This document shows positions 7,456 through 16,244 of a stretch of 33,270 bases of DNA, piece by piece. The position numbers and the translations under genes are program-made. The stretch comes from Rikenellaceae bacterium (GTDB lineage: Bacteria > Bacteroidota > Bacteroidia > Bacteroidales > UBA932). How positions within the stretch are numbered: the first letter of the stretch is position 1; each line of letters begins with the position of its first letter. The stretch lies in assembly GCA_022771245.1 (NCBI GenBank), contig JALFCH010000045.1, positions 1 to 33,270 of the forward strand, written 5' to 3'. Under the pieces are notes generated by a model. It saw nothing but the letters and a program-made list of their open reading frames with translations, did not search any database and was not told the origin of the DNA.

Positions 7456-9075
7456 ATGAAAATCGTTCTTATAGTAGCCTTGACAGGCATTTTGCTTTCT
7501 GTCATTGCCCCCTCCGAAATGGAAAACACAAGCCGGGATGGGTTAATTACCACAGTATCAGGACTTGACAAGATTCTGGATCAATCGGAAATCTACGAAC
7601 AGAAGCGATTGTCGGCCCTCCCCGAGTATGTACGGCTGCTGGAGGAAGCCGAGTCTCCGGAAGATTTGTTTGAAGCCTGCTACGGAATCTGCCTGATTTA
7701 CGACCGCTATCAGACGGATTCTGCACTGTGCTATGCCAAGAAATCCATTCAATACGCCCGGAATCTGACTGACAATGAGGCCAACCGCAAAAGGCTGGTG
7801 AAGGCCCAGACCATGCTCGGCAAACAGTTTGAGACAGCAGGGATGCACAACCAGGCTCTGGAAACTTTCGGAAAAATCAACAGGAAATCCACAAGCCCCG
7901 AAGATCTTGCCACTGTCTTCAAGTTCTACACATTCATATATGAATCCCTTGAGAGCCAGAGTCTGGACCCTGAATACAGGATTATCTGCCGCGAAATGGC
8001 AAAGACCTACCGAGACTCCATACTCTGCATCACACCGGCAGATTCCCTGGAGATAAGCTCGAAGAGAAAAGACTGCGGAGATTACAATTCGGCCCTGGAA
8101 ATCATACTGCCATTGTTTGACAGACTGCCGGTGGAAAATCCTTCAATGGGACCGGTGGCTCTTGAAATTGCAGACATCTACTCCTCAATGGGAATGAATG
8201 AGGAAGCCCGCAAGTACCTGGTCGTTTCTGCCGTTTCGGACATAGTCAACGGCAAGAAAGAATACATTGCGCTTCGCAAGCTCGGCATTGACCTTTACAA
8301 AGAAGGAGATGTGACAAGGGCATACAGATACCTGAACAAGGCTCTGGAAGATGCCACGTTCTGCAAGGCGAAAATCAAGATTGAAGAACTGGTGCCTATT
8401 CTGAAAATCGTGGACGAGGCCTACAAGCAGGAAAAGGACAGAATCTGGAACATAGTTGTGCTAAGTTTCTCAATCGTATGTATGCTCTCGCTCGCCCTGA
8501 TAATATTGACAAGCAGGGAAAGACGGGAAAAGAAGGCCTATCTCGAAATGAGCCGCCAGTTGACCCAGGCGAAGGCTCTGCAGGAGGAAACGACAGTCAA
8601 GGTCCGGGAAGCCAGCAACATAAAGGACACCTACATCACCGGGCTTATGCTGGAGTGCATACACCGCATAGAGAGTCTGGACAACTATCGCCAGAACCTG
8701 AACCGCATGGCCCTTGCAGGAGAGATGAGAGGATTGCAGAAGGAACTCAAGTCCAAGGCAGTGGTGGAGCAGGAGTGGGACTCATTCTACAATGTGTTCG
8801 ACAAAACCTTCCTGTCGCTCTTTCCCGACTTCATTGTGGACTTCAACAGACTGATGAAGGATTCCGGCAAAATCACCAACTGCACGAGGGGAAGCCTGAC
8901 CCAGGAACTGCGCACTTTTGCATTGGTCAGACTGGGAATCAGCTCCAGCGAGAAAATAGCCACCTTGCTGCGCTACTCCCGTTCAACCATCTACAACTAC
9001 AGGTCAAAGGCCCGTGCGAATGCCTTGAATCCCGCCACATTTGAGGACGATCTCATGAAAATCCAGTCAATCTGA
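7456..9075 (+). CDS. Membrane-anchored TPR/HTH transcriptional regulator (DUF6377 type)
   Basis: A 539-residue one-component regulator typical of Bacteroidales glycan loci. From the ATG at 7456 there is an N-terminal hydrophobic signal/anchor (MKIVLIVALTGILLSVIA), then TPR-like helical repeats over about residues 60-320 in the periplasm, a membrane helix at about 330-351 (IWNIVVLSFSIVCML), a short coiled coil (about 352-390), and a cytosolic region ending in a helix-turn-helix (about 496-520, SSEKIATLLRYSRSTIYNYR). The C-terminal half resembles the DUF6377 family, predicted transcription factors near susCD genes. The ORF track begins at TTG 7426, within the promoter region, so ATG 7456 is preferred. 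It lies upstream of and co-directional with the GH89 locus, suggesting it controls that locus (inference). The ligand is unknown. Confidence 0.82.
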   Translation: MKIVLIVALTGILLSVIAPSEMENTSRDGLITTVSGLDKILDQSEIYEQKRLSALPEYVRLLEEAESPEDLFEACYGICLIYDRYQTDSALCYAKKSIQYARNLTDNEANRKRLVKAQTMLGKQFETAGMHNQALETFGKINRKSTSPEDLATVFKFYTFIYESLESQSLDPEYRIICREMAKTYRDSILCITPADSLEISSKRKDCGDYNSALEIILPLFDRLPVENPSMGPVALEIADIYSSMGMNEEARKYLVVSAVSDIVNGKKEYIALRKLGIDLYKEGDVTRAYRYLNKALEDATFCKAKIKIEELVPILKIVDEAYKQEKDRIWNIVVLSFSIVCMLSLALIILTSRERREKKAYLEMSRQLTQAKALQEETTVKVREASNIKDTYITGLMLECIHRIESLDNYRQNLNRMALAGEMRGLQKELKSKAVVEQEWDSFYNVFDKTFLSLFPDFIVDFNRLMKDSGKITNCTRGSLTQELRTFALVRLGISSSEKIATLLRYSRSTIYNYRSKARANALNPATFEDDLMKIQSI

Positions 9076-9111
9076 CCTATCCGGTCAATTTACTTTTCAG
9101 CATATAATTTC

Positions 9112-9148
9112 AATTGCTATCCCATTGGAGCATAATGTGGTAGCAATT
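9112..9148. promoter_or_regulatory. Inverted repeat between regulator and GH89 gene: operator or terminator
   Basis: AATTGCTA (9112-9119) and TAGCAATT (9141-9148) are exact reverse complements separated by 21 bases, with a further near-pairing CC/GG inside. Two T residues follow directly and the arm itself ends in TT, giving a short T run. It could be a weak terminator of the regulator gene, or a symmetric operator for the regulator or another factor. The AT-rich 8-bp arms and long spacer favour protein binding slightly. Confidence 0.4.
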
Positions 9149-9252
9149 TTTACCCTGTCCAAAAGCCGTCCACGATATTGCGCGTGGCAAACAGATATCA
9201 TACCTTGTTTGAAACCGGACGCAGATGTACCGGGAGAAACAAGCGATTTACT

Positions 9253-11808
9253 ATGAAATTCACAAACGAAGTCTTAAAACTTACAATGAGCGCTTTGCTT
9301 GTCCTTGCAGCAGCAAACCTGTGGGCAGCACCGGACAAGTCCTGCAGAAAAGCCTCCGAAGCCGCAATGAAAGTGGTGGAAAGAACATTGGGACAAAAAC
9401 CCCGCAACATCATCTTTGAAGTGACCGGTCCTGTTGCTGAAGGAGAATATTTCAGCACCGAGGCGAAGAACGGGAAGCTCACGGTCAAGGGAAGTTCCAC
9501 AGTGGCAGTCTGCCGAGGTTTCTACGATTATGTCACCTCCAACGGAATGGGCCTGAGCACCTGGACGGTAAACAATATCAGCCTGCCTGAAAAATTTGCC
9601 GACAGCCCGCTCAAGATTGTCACAACTCCTTTCGAGCACAGACAGTATATGAATGTCTGCACCCTCGGTTACACAATGCCTTACTGGGGATGGGAAGAAT
9701 GGGAAAAAGAACTGGACCGTATGGCTCTCCACGGAGTGGATATGCCTCTGTCTCCAATTGGAAGCGAAGCCATCTTCGCAAGGGTTTGGCGCAAGTTCGG
9801 CTTGACAGAGGAGGAAATCGGAGCCTTCGTCACCGCTCCGGCACACCTGCCGTGGTTCCGTATGGGGAATATGTCAGGGCTGGACGGTCCTCTCAGCCAG
9901 AACTGGTATGACAAGACCATTGCCCTGGAGCACAAGATTATCGACAGGATGCGCGAGTTGGGTATGTCCCCGATTTTCAATGCCTTCGCAGGTTTTGTGC
10001 CCAAAGGAATCAAGAGAGTCTTTCCCGAAGCGGAACTCATCCATACGGGATGGGACGACGGACCTGACTATGTGTCGGATTTCATCTTCCCGGAAACCGA
10101 TTTGTATCAGACCATTGCCAAAGAATATATAAAGGAATGGGAAAAGGAATTCGGCAAGGGCACCTATTATCTTGCCGACAGCTTCAATGAGATGAAAGTT
10201 CCTTTTGCAGAAAAGGGCACACAGGAGAGGTTTGACCAGATTGCTTCTTACGGAAAGGCCCTGTACAATTCCATAGCATCCGCCAATCCCGATGCAATAT
10301 GGGTACTTCAGGGCTGGATGTTCGGATACCAACGCCATATCTGGGACCCGGAAAGCATCAGAGCCCTTTTCTCTCAGGTTCCGGATGAAAAGATGCTGCT
10401 TCTGGACCTGAGCGTGGACTTCAACTACGGCATCTGGGAAAACGAATATACCTGGAACTACGCCAAAGGCATCTACGGCAAGAAATGGATCTACAGCACC
10501 GTGCCCAATTTCGGAGGCAGGACCTGCCCCGCAGGTGACTTGGATTTCTACCTCAACGGTCACCTCAAAGCCCTCACATCCGAAAACAAGGGCAAGCTGA
10601 TTGGACTTGGCACAGCTCCGGAGGGCGTGGAAAACAATGAGGTCATCTACGAGATCATAGCAGATGCTGCCTGGAGCACCTCCCACAAGGACATACGGGA
10701 ATGGCTGAAACAATACAGTCTGAACCGCTATGGCTCCTGCCCGGACAAGATTGCCGAATTCTGGGAAGGAATGCTCTCAACCGCATACGGAATGTGTTCC
10801 AGCAGGGCTCAGTACAGGGTTCAGAAAATGCCTTTCTTCGGTCTGGGCGGCAGGTACATCATCTCTGAGGAATACTTCAAGGCCCTGGAATCTTTCATTG
10901 CAGCCTCAGACGAACTCGGAGAAAACGGGGAATATCTCAAAGACCTGGCTCTTTGGGCGGGCATCTATGCCTTCGGAAAGGCTGATGTGCTTGCAGACAA
11001 AATAAATGACGCTTATCTGTGCGGGGACAGGGAAGCTGCGGAAAAGATGGAAGCGGAGTTTATGGACCTGATGGCACGCGCGGACAGGCTTCTGGACAAG
11101 AATCCCGTAACCAGGCTTGAGAGATGGGTGGATTTAGCCCGCCAATGGGGAGACAGCGAAGCAGAGGCGGACCATTATGAGGTTGATGCAAAGAGACTTG
11201 TCACAACCTGGGGCCGTGGACGCATGCCGGACGATCTGGACGACTACGCCTGCAGGATGTGGTCCGGTCTCATAAGAGATTACTATATGCCGAGATGGCA
11301 GCATTTCTTCGATTCACAGAAGGAAGGCAAGCCTTTCGACTTCGATGCCTGGGAATACAAATATGCCGAGCAAAGCAAGGGAGTTTCCAGGCTCGAGGAA
11401 TGCAAGGACCTTGTGGCTGAAGCCAGGGACCTCGTCTCAGTAGCCTCAGACATACTCCCCGTTGCTGACAGACTTCCGGGATGGACATCCTTCGATATGA
11501 AAGAAGGCAGCACACGCATCATCAGGATGATTGCTCCGGAAGACTACCCCGACATAAAGGCTCTGCGTTTCAGTTGGCAGAGGGGCAGCGATGACGTCAA
11601 GCTCAAACTTGTCCAGATAAACGGAGCCGGATGGGTGAGATTCAAAAAGGACAATCTCGGCATCACCATCGGCAAGGACAATCCTGTGGTGGAGATACCT
11701 ATAGACATAGTACGCAAGGAAACCTATCAGTTCATATATCTGCACATAGTACTTGAGGATACCATAAAGAACGGTGATTCTCAGGTCAGAATCGAATATG
11801 TAAAATGA
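9253..11808 (+). CDS. GH89 alpha-N-acetylglucosaminidase
   Basis: Exo-acting glycoside hydrolase of family GH89 (NAGLU family), which releases terminal alpha-linked GlcNAc from heparan sulfate or from GlcNAc-alpha-1,4-Gal caps of mucin O-glycans. The start is ATG 9253, giving an Sec signal peptide (cleavage near LWA-APD) and 851 residues; the upstream TTG in the ORF track would bury the signal. Domain order is an N-terminal alpha/beta domain, a TIM barrel, and a helical C-terminal domain, plus a short beta-rich tail (about 750-851). Catalytic residues by family alignment are acid/base Glu313 in ADSFNEM and nucleophile Glu457 in GTAPEGVENNEV, close to Glu316 and Glu446 of human NAGLU. The stop overlaps the next start (ATGA), so it heads the operon. 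Confidence 0.93.
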   Translation: MKFTNEVLKLTMSALLVLAAANLWAAPDKSCRKASEAAMKVVERTLGQKPRNIIFEVTGPVAEGEYFSTEAKNGKLTVKGSSTVAVCRGFYDYVTSNGMGLSTWTVNNISLPEKFADSPLKIVTTPFEHRQYMNVCTLGYTMPYWGWEEWEKELDRMALHGVDMPLSPIGSEAIFARVWRKFGLTEEEIGAFVTAPAHLPWFRMGNMSGLDGPLSQNWYDKTIALEHKIIDRMRELGMSPIFNAFAGFVPKGIKRVFPEAELIHTGWDDGPDYVSDFIFPETDLYQTIAKEYIKEWEKEFGKGTYYLADSFNEMKVPFAEKGTQERFDQIASYGKALYNSIASANPDAIWVLQGWMFGYQRHIWDPESIRALFSQVPDEKMLLLDLSVDFNYGIWENEYTWNYAKGIYGKKWIYSTVPNFGGRTCPAGDLDFYLNGHLKALTSENKGKLIGLGTAPEGVENNEVIYEIIADAAWSTSHKDIREWLKQYSLNRYGSCPDKIAEFWEGMLSTAYGMCSSRAQYRVQKMPFFGLGGRYIISEEYFKALESFIAASDELGENGEYLKDLALWAGIYAFGKADVLADKINDAYLCGDREAAEKMEAEFMDLMARADRLLDKNPVTRLERWVDLARQWGDSEAEADHYEVDAKRLVTTWGRGRMPDDLDDYACRMWSGLIRDYYMPRWQHFFDSQKEGKPFDFDAWEYKYAEQSKGVSRLEECKDLVAEARDLVSVASDILPVADRLPGWTSFDMKEGSTRIIRMIAPEDYPDIKALRFSWQRGSDDVKLKLVQINGAGWVRFKKDNLGITIGKDNPVVEIPIDIVRKETYQFIYLHIVLEDTIKNGDSQVRIEYVK

Positions 11809-12893
11809 AACCGGAAATCTGCATAATGGCACTCGCAGCAGCATTGCTCCTGGGGTGCAGCAAGACTGAAGTGAGGGACAGCATTGAGATTGTCTCCGTT
11901 TCGGAAACATCCTTTAGCAGCGAAGGAGGATTCGGCTCAATCGCCACCTCCACAGGAGGAATTGCGGTGGAAGCAGTTTCCTCCGCTCCCCAGTGGCTCA
12001 TAGTGAGCACAGTCAGGGAAAACGTCCTGTTCACAATCCTTCCGAATGAAAGCCCGGAAGAACGTAAGGGCACCATTTCCATCAAAGCCGGAGAAATCAG
12101 GGGAGCCTCCGTGGAGATATCGCAGCAGGCCTACAGCGGACTACGGCTGTCCTGTTCCAATGTGGACTTCACCGAAGACATCAGGCAGGCAGAAGTGAAA
12201 GTGAAATGTTCCTGCGAATACAGCATCGCTTTTTCAGAGAATCCGGACGGATGCTTCAATTGCGTGAAAACATCCGAAGGACTGGTTTTGAGCAGTTCGA
12301 AGGGACCTGGCAGACACGCCGTTACCGGACGGCTTTACGTCACGCCGGAAGACCCTCTCATTCCTTCCGCAGCAGTCACACTCCGTCTGAGGGAAAAATC
12401 CGTCTATGACTATATGGTGGGCACCTGGACCGCAACGGCAAGCGATGAAGGCCAAATTCAGAAATTCACGTTCAGCCGCAAGAAGGACCAATATTCCTTC
12501 AATGTGGAAATCGACCATTCAAAAACAGCCGGCCTGCCATTCACGGCGGACTGGGTGGACGGCAAAGTGAGAATACTCTCCGGCCAGGAATGCGGCTACA
12601 ATCCTGAGCAGAACAAGTACCTGTCCCTGCATTACAACGGCACGAAAAACGGCAGCGGGTGGTATATACTCCAGACCGCGGGTCTGGTGGCCTGGGATGC
12701 GGAACCTGTTTTTGACGAAAATGCAGGCAGCATAGAACTCACTTTCGGAGACAGCGGCATCAACAGCGAATACAGCCCCAAACTGCTGACATTCTGGCTA
12801 TGTCCGGGCAGATACTTCAACTTCGGCGGAAGCGGAGCCGGACAGGTAATCAGCTACAGTAAACTCACATTGACCAAAGAACTGACTGAGTAA
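11805..12893 (+). CDS. BACON-domain surface lipoprotein
   Basis: A 362-residue lipoprotein with lipobox LLLGC (Cys18). Residues about 28-115 look like a BACON domain, an Ig-like fold common in Bacteroidetes glycan loci: a Val/Ser-rich first strand, a WLIVS strand, an ERKGTISI segment and a closing strand VEISQQ. A second similar beta unit may occupy about 117-200. The remainder (about 205-362, from YMVGTWTATA) resembles a beta-barrel/sandwich ligand-binding domain with many aromatic residues, not assigned to a family. The start overlaps the GH89 stop by four bases, indicating translational coupling. A role in holding mucin or glycan at the cell surface is inferred from the BACON family and context; it is not a recognisable enzyme. 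Confidence 0.8.
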   Translation: MKPEICIMALAAALLLGCSKTEVRDSIEIVSVSETSFSSEGGFGSIATSTGGIAVEAVSSAPQWLIVSTVRENVLFTILPNESPEERKGTISIKAGEIRGASVEISQQAYSGLRLSCSNVDFTEDIRQAEVKVKCSCEYSIAFSENPDGCFNCVKTSEGLVLSSSKGPGRHAVTGRLYVTPEDPLIPSAAVTLRLREKSVYDYMVGTWTATASDEGQIQKFTFSRKKDQYSFNVEIDHSKTAGLPFTADWVDGKVRILSGQECGYNPEQNKYLSLHYNGTKNGSGWYILQTAGLVAWDAEPVFDENAGSIELTFGDSGINSEYSPKLLTFWLCPGRYFNFGGSGAGQVISYSKLTLTKELTE

Positions 12894-12905
12894 TCCTCAA
12901 AAAGA

Positions 12906-15900
12906 ATGATCATGAAAAGGATAATCGCCACAATAATTCTCACCGTATTCTCTGCAACCCTCATCTGGGCGCAGAACATCAAGTCCTCAGGTACGGTGAA
13001 AGATGCCTCGGGGAATCCGCTTCCCGGAGTCGTGGTCGCCGTTAAAGGCGTAAACAATGCCACAGTGACCGACATTGACGGAAACTGGCAGTTGGACAAT
13101 GTTCCGGCAGGTTCACAACTTGAAGCCACCTGCCTGGGATTCAAGGATGTGGTAAAACCGGCAGCGGCAAAAGTGAATTTCACACTGGAGGAAAGTACGG
13201 AAATGCTTTCAGAGGCAGTGGTGACCGGTATGACCACAACCGACAAGAGAATGTTTACAGGAGCCACGGACAAGCTCTCGGCAGTGGATGTGAACATCAG
13301 CGGAATGGGAGAAATAAGCCGTTCCCTCGAAGGCAAATCAGCCGGAGTCTCCGTGCAGAACGTATCCGGCACTTTCGGAACCGCGCCCAAAATCAGGGTC
13401 AGGGGTGCCACTTCGATCTACGGTGATTCCAAGCCGCTGTGGGTGGTGGACGGAGTCATTATGGAAGATGTGGTGGACGTGGATGCCAACTCCCTTTCCT
13501 CAGGTGATGCCACGACCCTTATCAGTTCGGCAATAGCCGGGCTCAATTCCGACGACATCGAATCTTTCCAGATTCTCAAAGACGGTTCCGCAACCTCCAT
13601 CTACGGAGCCAGGGCAATGGCCGGAGTCATAGTCGTGACAACCAAGAAAGGCACCCCGGGAATGACCAAGGTCAGCTACAACGGGGAATACAGCATACGC
13701 TTCGTGCCGTCCTATTCCGAATTCAACATTATGAACTCGCAGGAGCAGATGTCCGTCTATGAGGAAATGTACCAGAAGGGCTGGCTCAATTTTTCCCGCA
13801 GCGTCTATGCAGCCAACGGAGGAGTTTACAACAAAATGGCCCAGTTGATGAACACCTACGACCCAGCCACAGGCAAATACATCATCGAGAATACGGAAGC
13901 GGGCAGAATAGCCTACCTCAGGGAAGCCGAGCTGCGCAACACCGACTGGTTCGCCGAACTGTTCCGCCCGAGCATCCAGCACAGCCACTCGGTCAGCGTT
14001 TCCGCAGGTAGCGAAAGAGGCAGTTATTACGCATCCCTGGGCGCTCTCGTGGACCCGGGATGGACCCTGCAGAGCAAGGTGAACCGCTATACTGCCCTGT
14101 TCAACACCACTCAGAAACTCTTCGGGGACTATCTGTCCCTCAACATCATAGCCAATGCATCTTACCGCCGGCAGAGGGCTCCGGGCTCGCTTTCCTCAGA
14201 GGTGAATGCCGTTGAAGGAACAGTGAAGAGGGATTTTGACATCAACCCCTATTCCTACGCTCTGCGCACTTCCCGCACCCTGGACCCGGACGAATTCTAC
14301 ACCAGGAACTACGCACCGTTCAACATCAAGCACGAGCTGGAAAACAACTATATGGACATTTCGGTGATGGACACCAAGTTTCAGGCGGAACTCAAGGCCA
14401 AGCCTTGCAAGGGTCTGGAACTTTCCGCCCTCGGATCCGTCCGTTACCAGATTTCCGAAACTCAGCACAATATCACCGACAACTCCAATCAGGCAGAAGC
14501 CTACAGAGCTGCGTACACGAGGATGATAAGGGACTACAACCCTCTGCTCTACAAAAATCCCGACACTCCGAATGCAGACAAATACACCATTCTGCCGGAG
14601 GGCGGTATCCTCAAGAAAAACAGCTACTCCGCACTCAGCGCCGATTTCAGGGCCTCAGCCACCTACAACGGGACCTTTGCGGACAAACACATACTCAACG
14701 CCTACGCTGCTATGGAAATCAACTCCCTGGACAGAAGCACTTCCTATTTCCAGGGCTGGGGTTTGCAGTATGAAGCCGGTGAAACACCATTCTACATTCT
14801 CGACCTTTTCAAGAAGCAGCTCGAAGAAAACACCTTCTATTATAATGTAGGCAATACTCACGAGCGCAACGTGGCATTCGCAGCCACCGCTTCCTATTCC
14901 TACGACTACCGTTACACCATCAACGGCACCTTCAGATACGAGGGTTCCAACCGCTTGGGCCGTGCCCGCAGTTCAAGATGGCTGCCCACCTGGAACGTGG
15001 CGGCGAGATGGTCTGCAGACCAGGAAGACTTCTTCAAGGCAATCAAACCGGCCTTCTCAACCTTCAATGTGAGACTCTCCTACTCCCTCACGGCAGACCG
15101 TGGACCGTCCTGGGTGAACAACTCCACTGCCATTTTCTACCCGACCACCCAATGGAGAGGCGATTCCGACATTATGGAGCCCGGTCTGGGCCTGTCCTCC
15201 ATCGAGAACTCAGAACTCACCTACGAAAAGAAACACGAACTGAACATAGGTGCTGACCTCGGGTTCATAGACGACCGTATCCAACTGTCCTTCGATGCCT
15301 ACAAGAGGAACAATTTCGACCTCATAGGCAATGTGGTCACCCAGGGTCTGGGCGGCTATTCGAACAAGATGGGCAATGTGGCCTCGATGAAATCCTCCGG
15401 AGTGGAACTTTCCCTGGCGACCAGGAACATAGTCACGAAGGACTTCTCCTGGACCACCAGTTTCATCTTCTCCCATATGAAGAACATCGTGACCGAGCTC
15501 AAGACCTACCAGACCATGATCAGCTATCTCACCGGCAACGGATATTCAATGGAAGGTATGCCGAGAGGAGCCATGTTCTCCCTCCAGTTCATGGGTCTGG
15601 ATGAAATGGGCATTCCGACCTTCCTGGGCAAGGACGGACAGATCACCTCGACGGACATACAGTTCCAGGAGATGAACGACTTCAGCAATCTCAAGTATGA
15701 AGGGCCGATTGACCCGACGATGACCGGCAGCTTCGGCAATATCTTCAAGTGGAAGGGATTCACCCTCAATGTTTTCTTCACCTACTCTTTCGGCAACGTG
15801 GTGCGTCTGGACCCGGTTTTCTCAAGCAGCTACACCGACCTAACCGCAATGCCGCGCGAGTTTATGGACCGCTATGTGGTCCCGGGTGACGAAAACAGGA

Positions 15901-16229
15901 CCAACGTGCCCGTGATTGCAAGTTCGAGACAGAACAGCAGGATAAGCAATCTCTCAATAGCCTACAATGCCTACAACTACTCCGATCAGAGAGTGGCGAA
16001 GGGAGATTTCATAAGGCTCAAGGAAATTTCCCTCGGCTATGAGCTTCCTAAGAAGGCCGTGGAAAAGCTGAGGCTCAAAGGGCTGTCATTCAAACTTCAG
16101 GGCACCAACCTATGTCTGGTCTATGCCGACAAGAAACTGGAAGGGCAGGACCCCGAGTTCCTCAACAGCGGCGGAGTCGCCACTCCTATGCCCAAACAGA
16201 TGACCCTGACCTGCAAAATAGCGTTCTAA
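12906..16229 (+). CDS. SusC/RagA-family TonB-linked outer membrane transporter
   Basis: Outer membrane TonB-dependent channel that imports oligosaccharides or peptides together with SusD. The product is 1107 residues. It has a signal peptide ending near IWAQ, a carboxypeptidase-regulatory-like domain (about 25-97, GTVKDASGNPLPGVVVAVKG), a TonB-box-like EAVVTGM, a plug with the family signature around RVRGATSIYGDSKPLWVVDG and SIYGARAMAGVIVVTTKKG, and a C-terminal 22-strand barrel ending in aromatic LTCKIAF. ATG 12906 or ATG 12912 (two codons later) could be the start; the signal peptide fits either. It lies 12 bases after the BACON gene and 15 bases before susD, so the genes are co-transcribed. 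Confidence 0.95.
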   Translation: MIMKRIIATIILTVFSATLIWAQNIKSSGTVKDASGNPLPGVVVAVKGVNNATVTDIDGNWQLDNVPAGSQLEATCLGFKDVVKPAAAKVNFTLEESTEMLSEAVVTGMTTTDKRMFTGATDKLSAVDVNISGMGEISRSLEGKSAGVSVQNVSGTFGTAPKIRVRGATSIYGDSKPLWVVDGVIMEDVVDVDANSLSSGDATTLISSAIAGLNSDDIESFQILKDGSATSIYGARAMAGVIVVTTKKGTPGMTKVSYNGEYSIRFVPSYSEFNIMNSQEQMSVYEEMYQKGWLNFSRSVYAANGGVYNKMAQLMNTYDPATGKYIIENTEAGRIAYLREAELRNTDWFAELFRPSIQHSHSVSVSAGSERGSYYASLGALVDPGWTLQSKVNRYTALFNTTQKLFGDYLSLNIIANASYRRQRAPGSLSSEVNAVEGTVKRDFDINPYSYALRTSRTLDPDEFYTRNYAPFNIKHELENNYMDISVMDTKFQAELKAKPCKGLELSALGSVRYQISETQHNITDNSNQAEAYRAAYTRMIRDYNPLLYKNPDTPNADKYTILPEGGILKKNSYSALSADFRASATYNGTFADKHILNAYAAMEINSLDRSTSYFQGWGLQYEAGETPFYILDLFKKQLEENTFYYNVGNTHERNVAFAATASYSYDYRYTINGTFRYEGSNRLGRARSSRWLPTWNVAARWSADQEDFFKAIKPAFSTFNVRLSYSLTADRGPSWVNNSTAIFYPTTQWRGDSDIMEPGLGLSSIENSELTYEKKHELNIGADLGFIDDRIQLSFDAYKRNNFDLIGNVVTQGLGGYSNKMGNVASMKSSGVELSLATRNIVTKDFSWTTSFIFSHMKNIVTELKTYQTMISYLTGNGYSMEGMPRGAMFSLQFMGLDEMGIPTFLGKDGQITSTDIQFQEMNDFSNLKYEGPIDPTMTGSFGNIFKWKGFTLNVFFTYSFGNVVRLDPVFSSSYTDLTAMPREFMDRYVVPGDENRTNVPVIASSRQNSRISNLSIAYNAYNYSDQRVAKGDFIRLKEISLGYELPKKAVEKLRLKGLSFKLQGTNLCLVYADKKLEGQDPEFLNSGGVATPMPKQMTLTCKIAF

Positions 16230-16244
16230 CAAAAGGATTGGAAT

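Noticed and set aside
9874-10713. Minus-strand ORF of 279 codons opposite the GH89 gene
   Set aside because: It lies opposite the catalytic domain containing both conserved glutamates; no domain or start signal supports it.
9253-11808. Heparan sulfate as the substrate of the GH89 locus
   Set aside because: Not excluded, but no sulfatase, lyase or uronidase is present in the locus, so it was not adopted as the main model.
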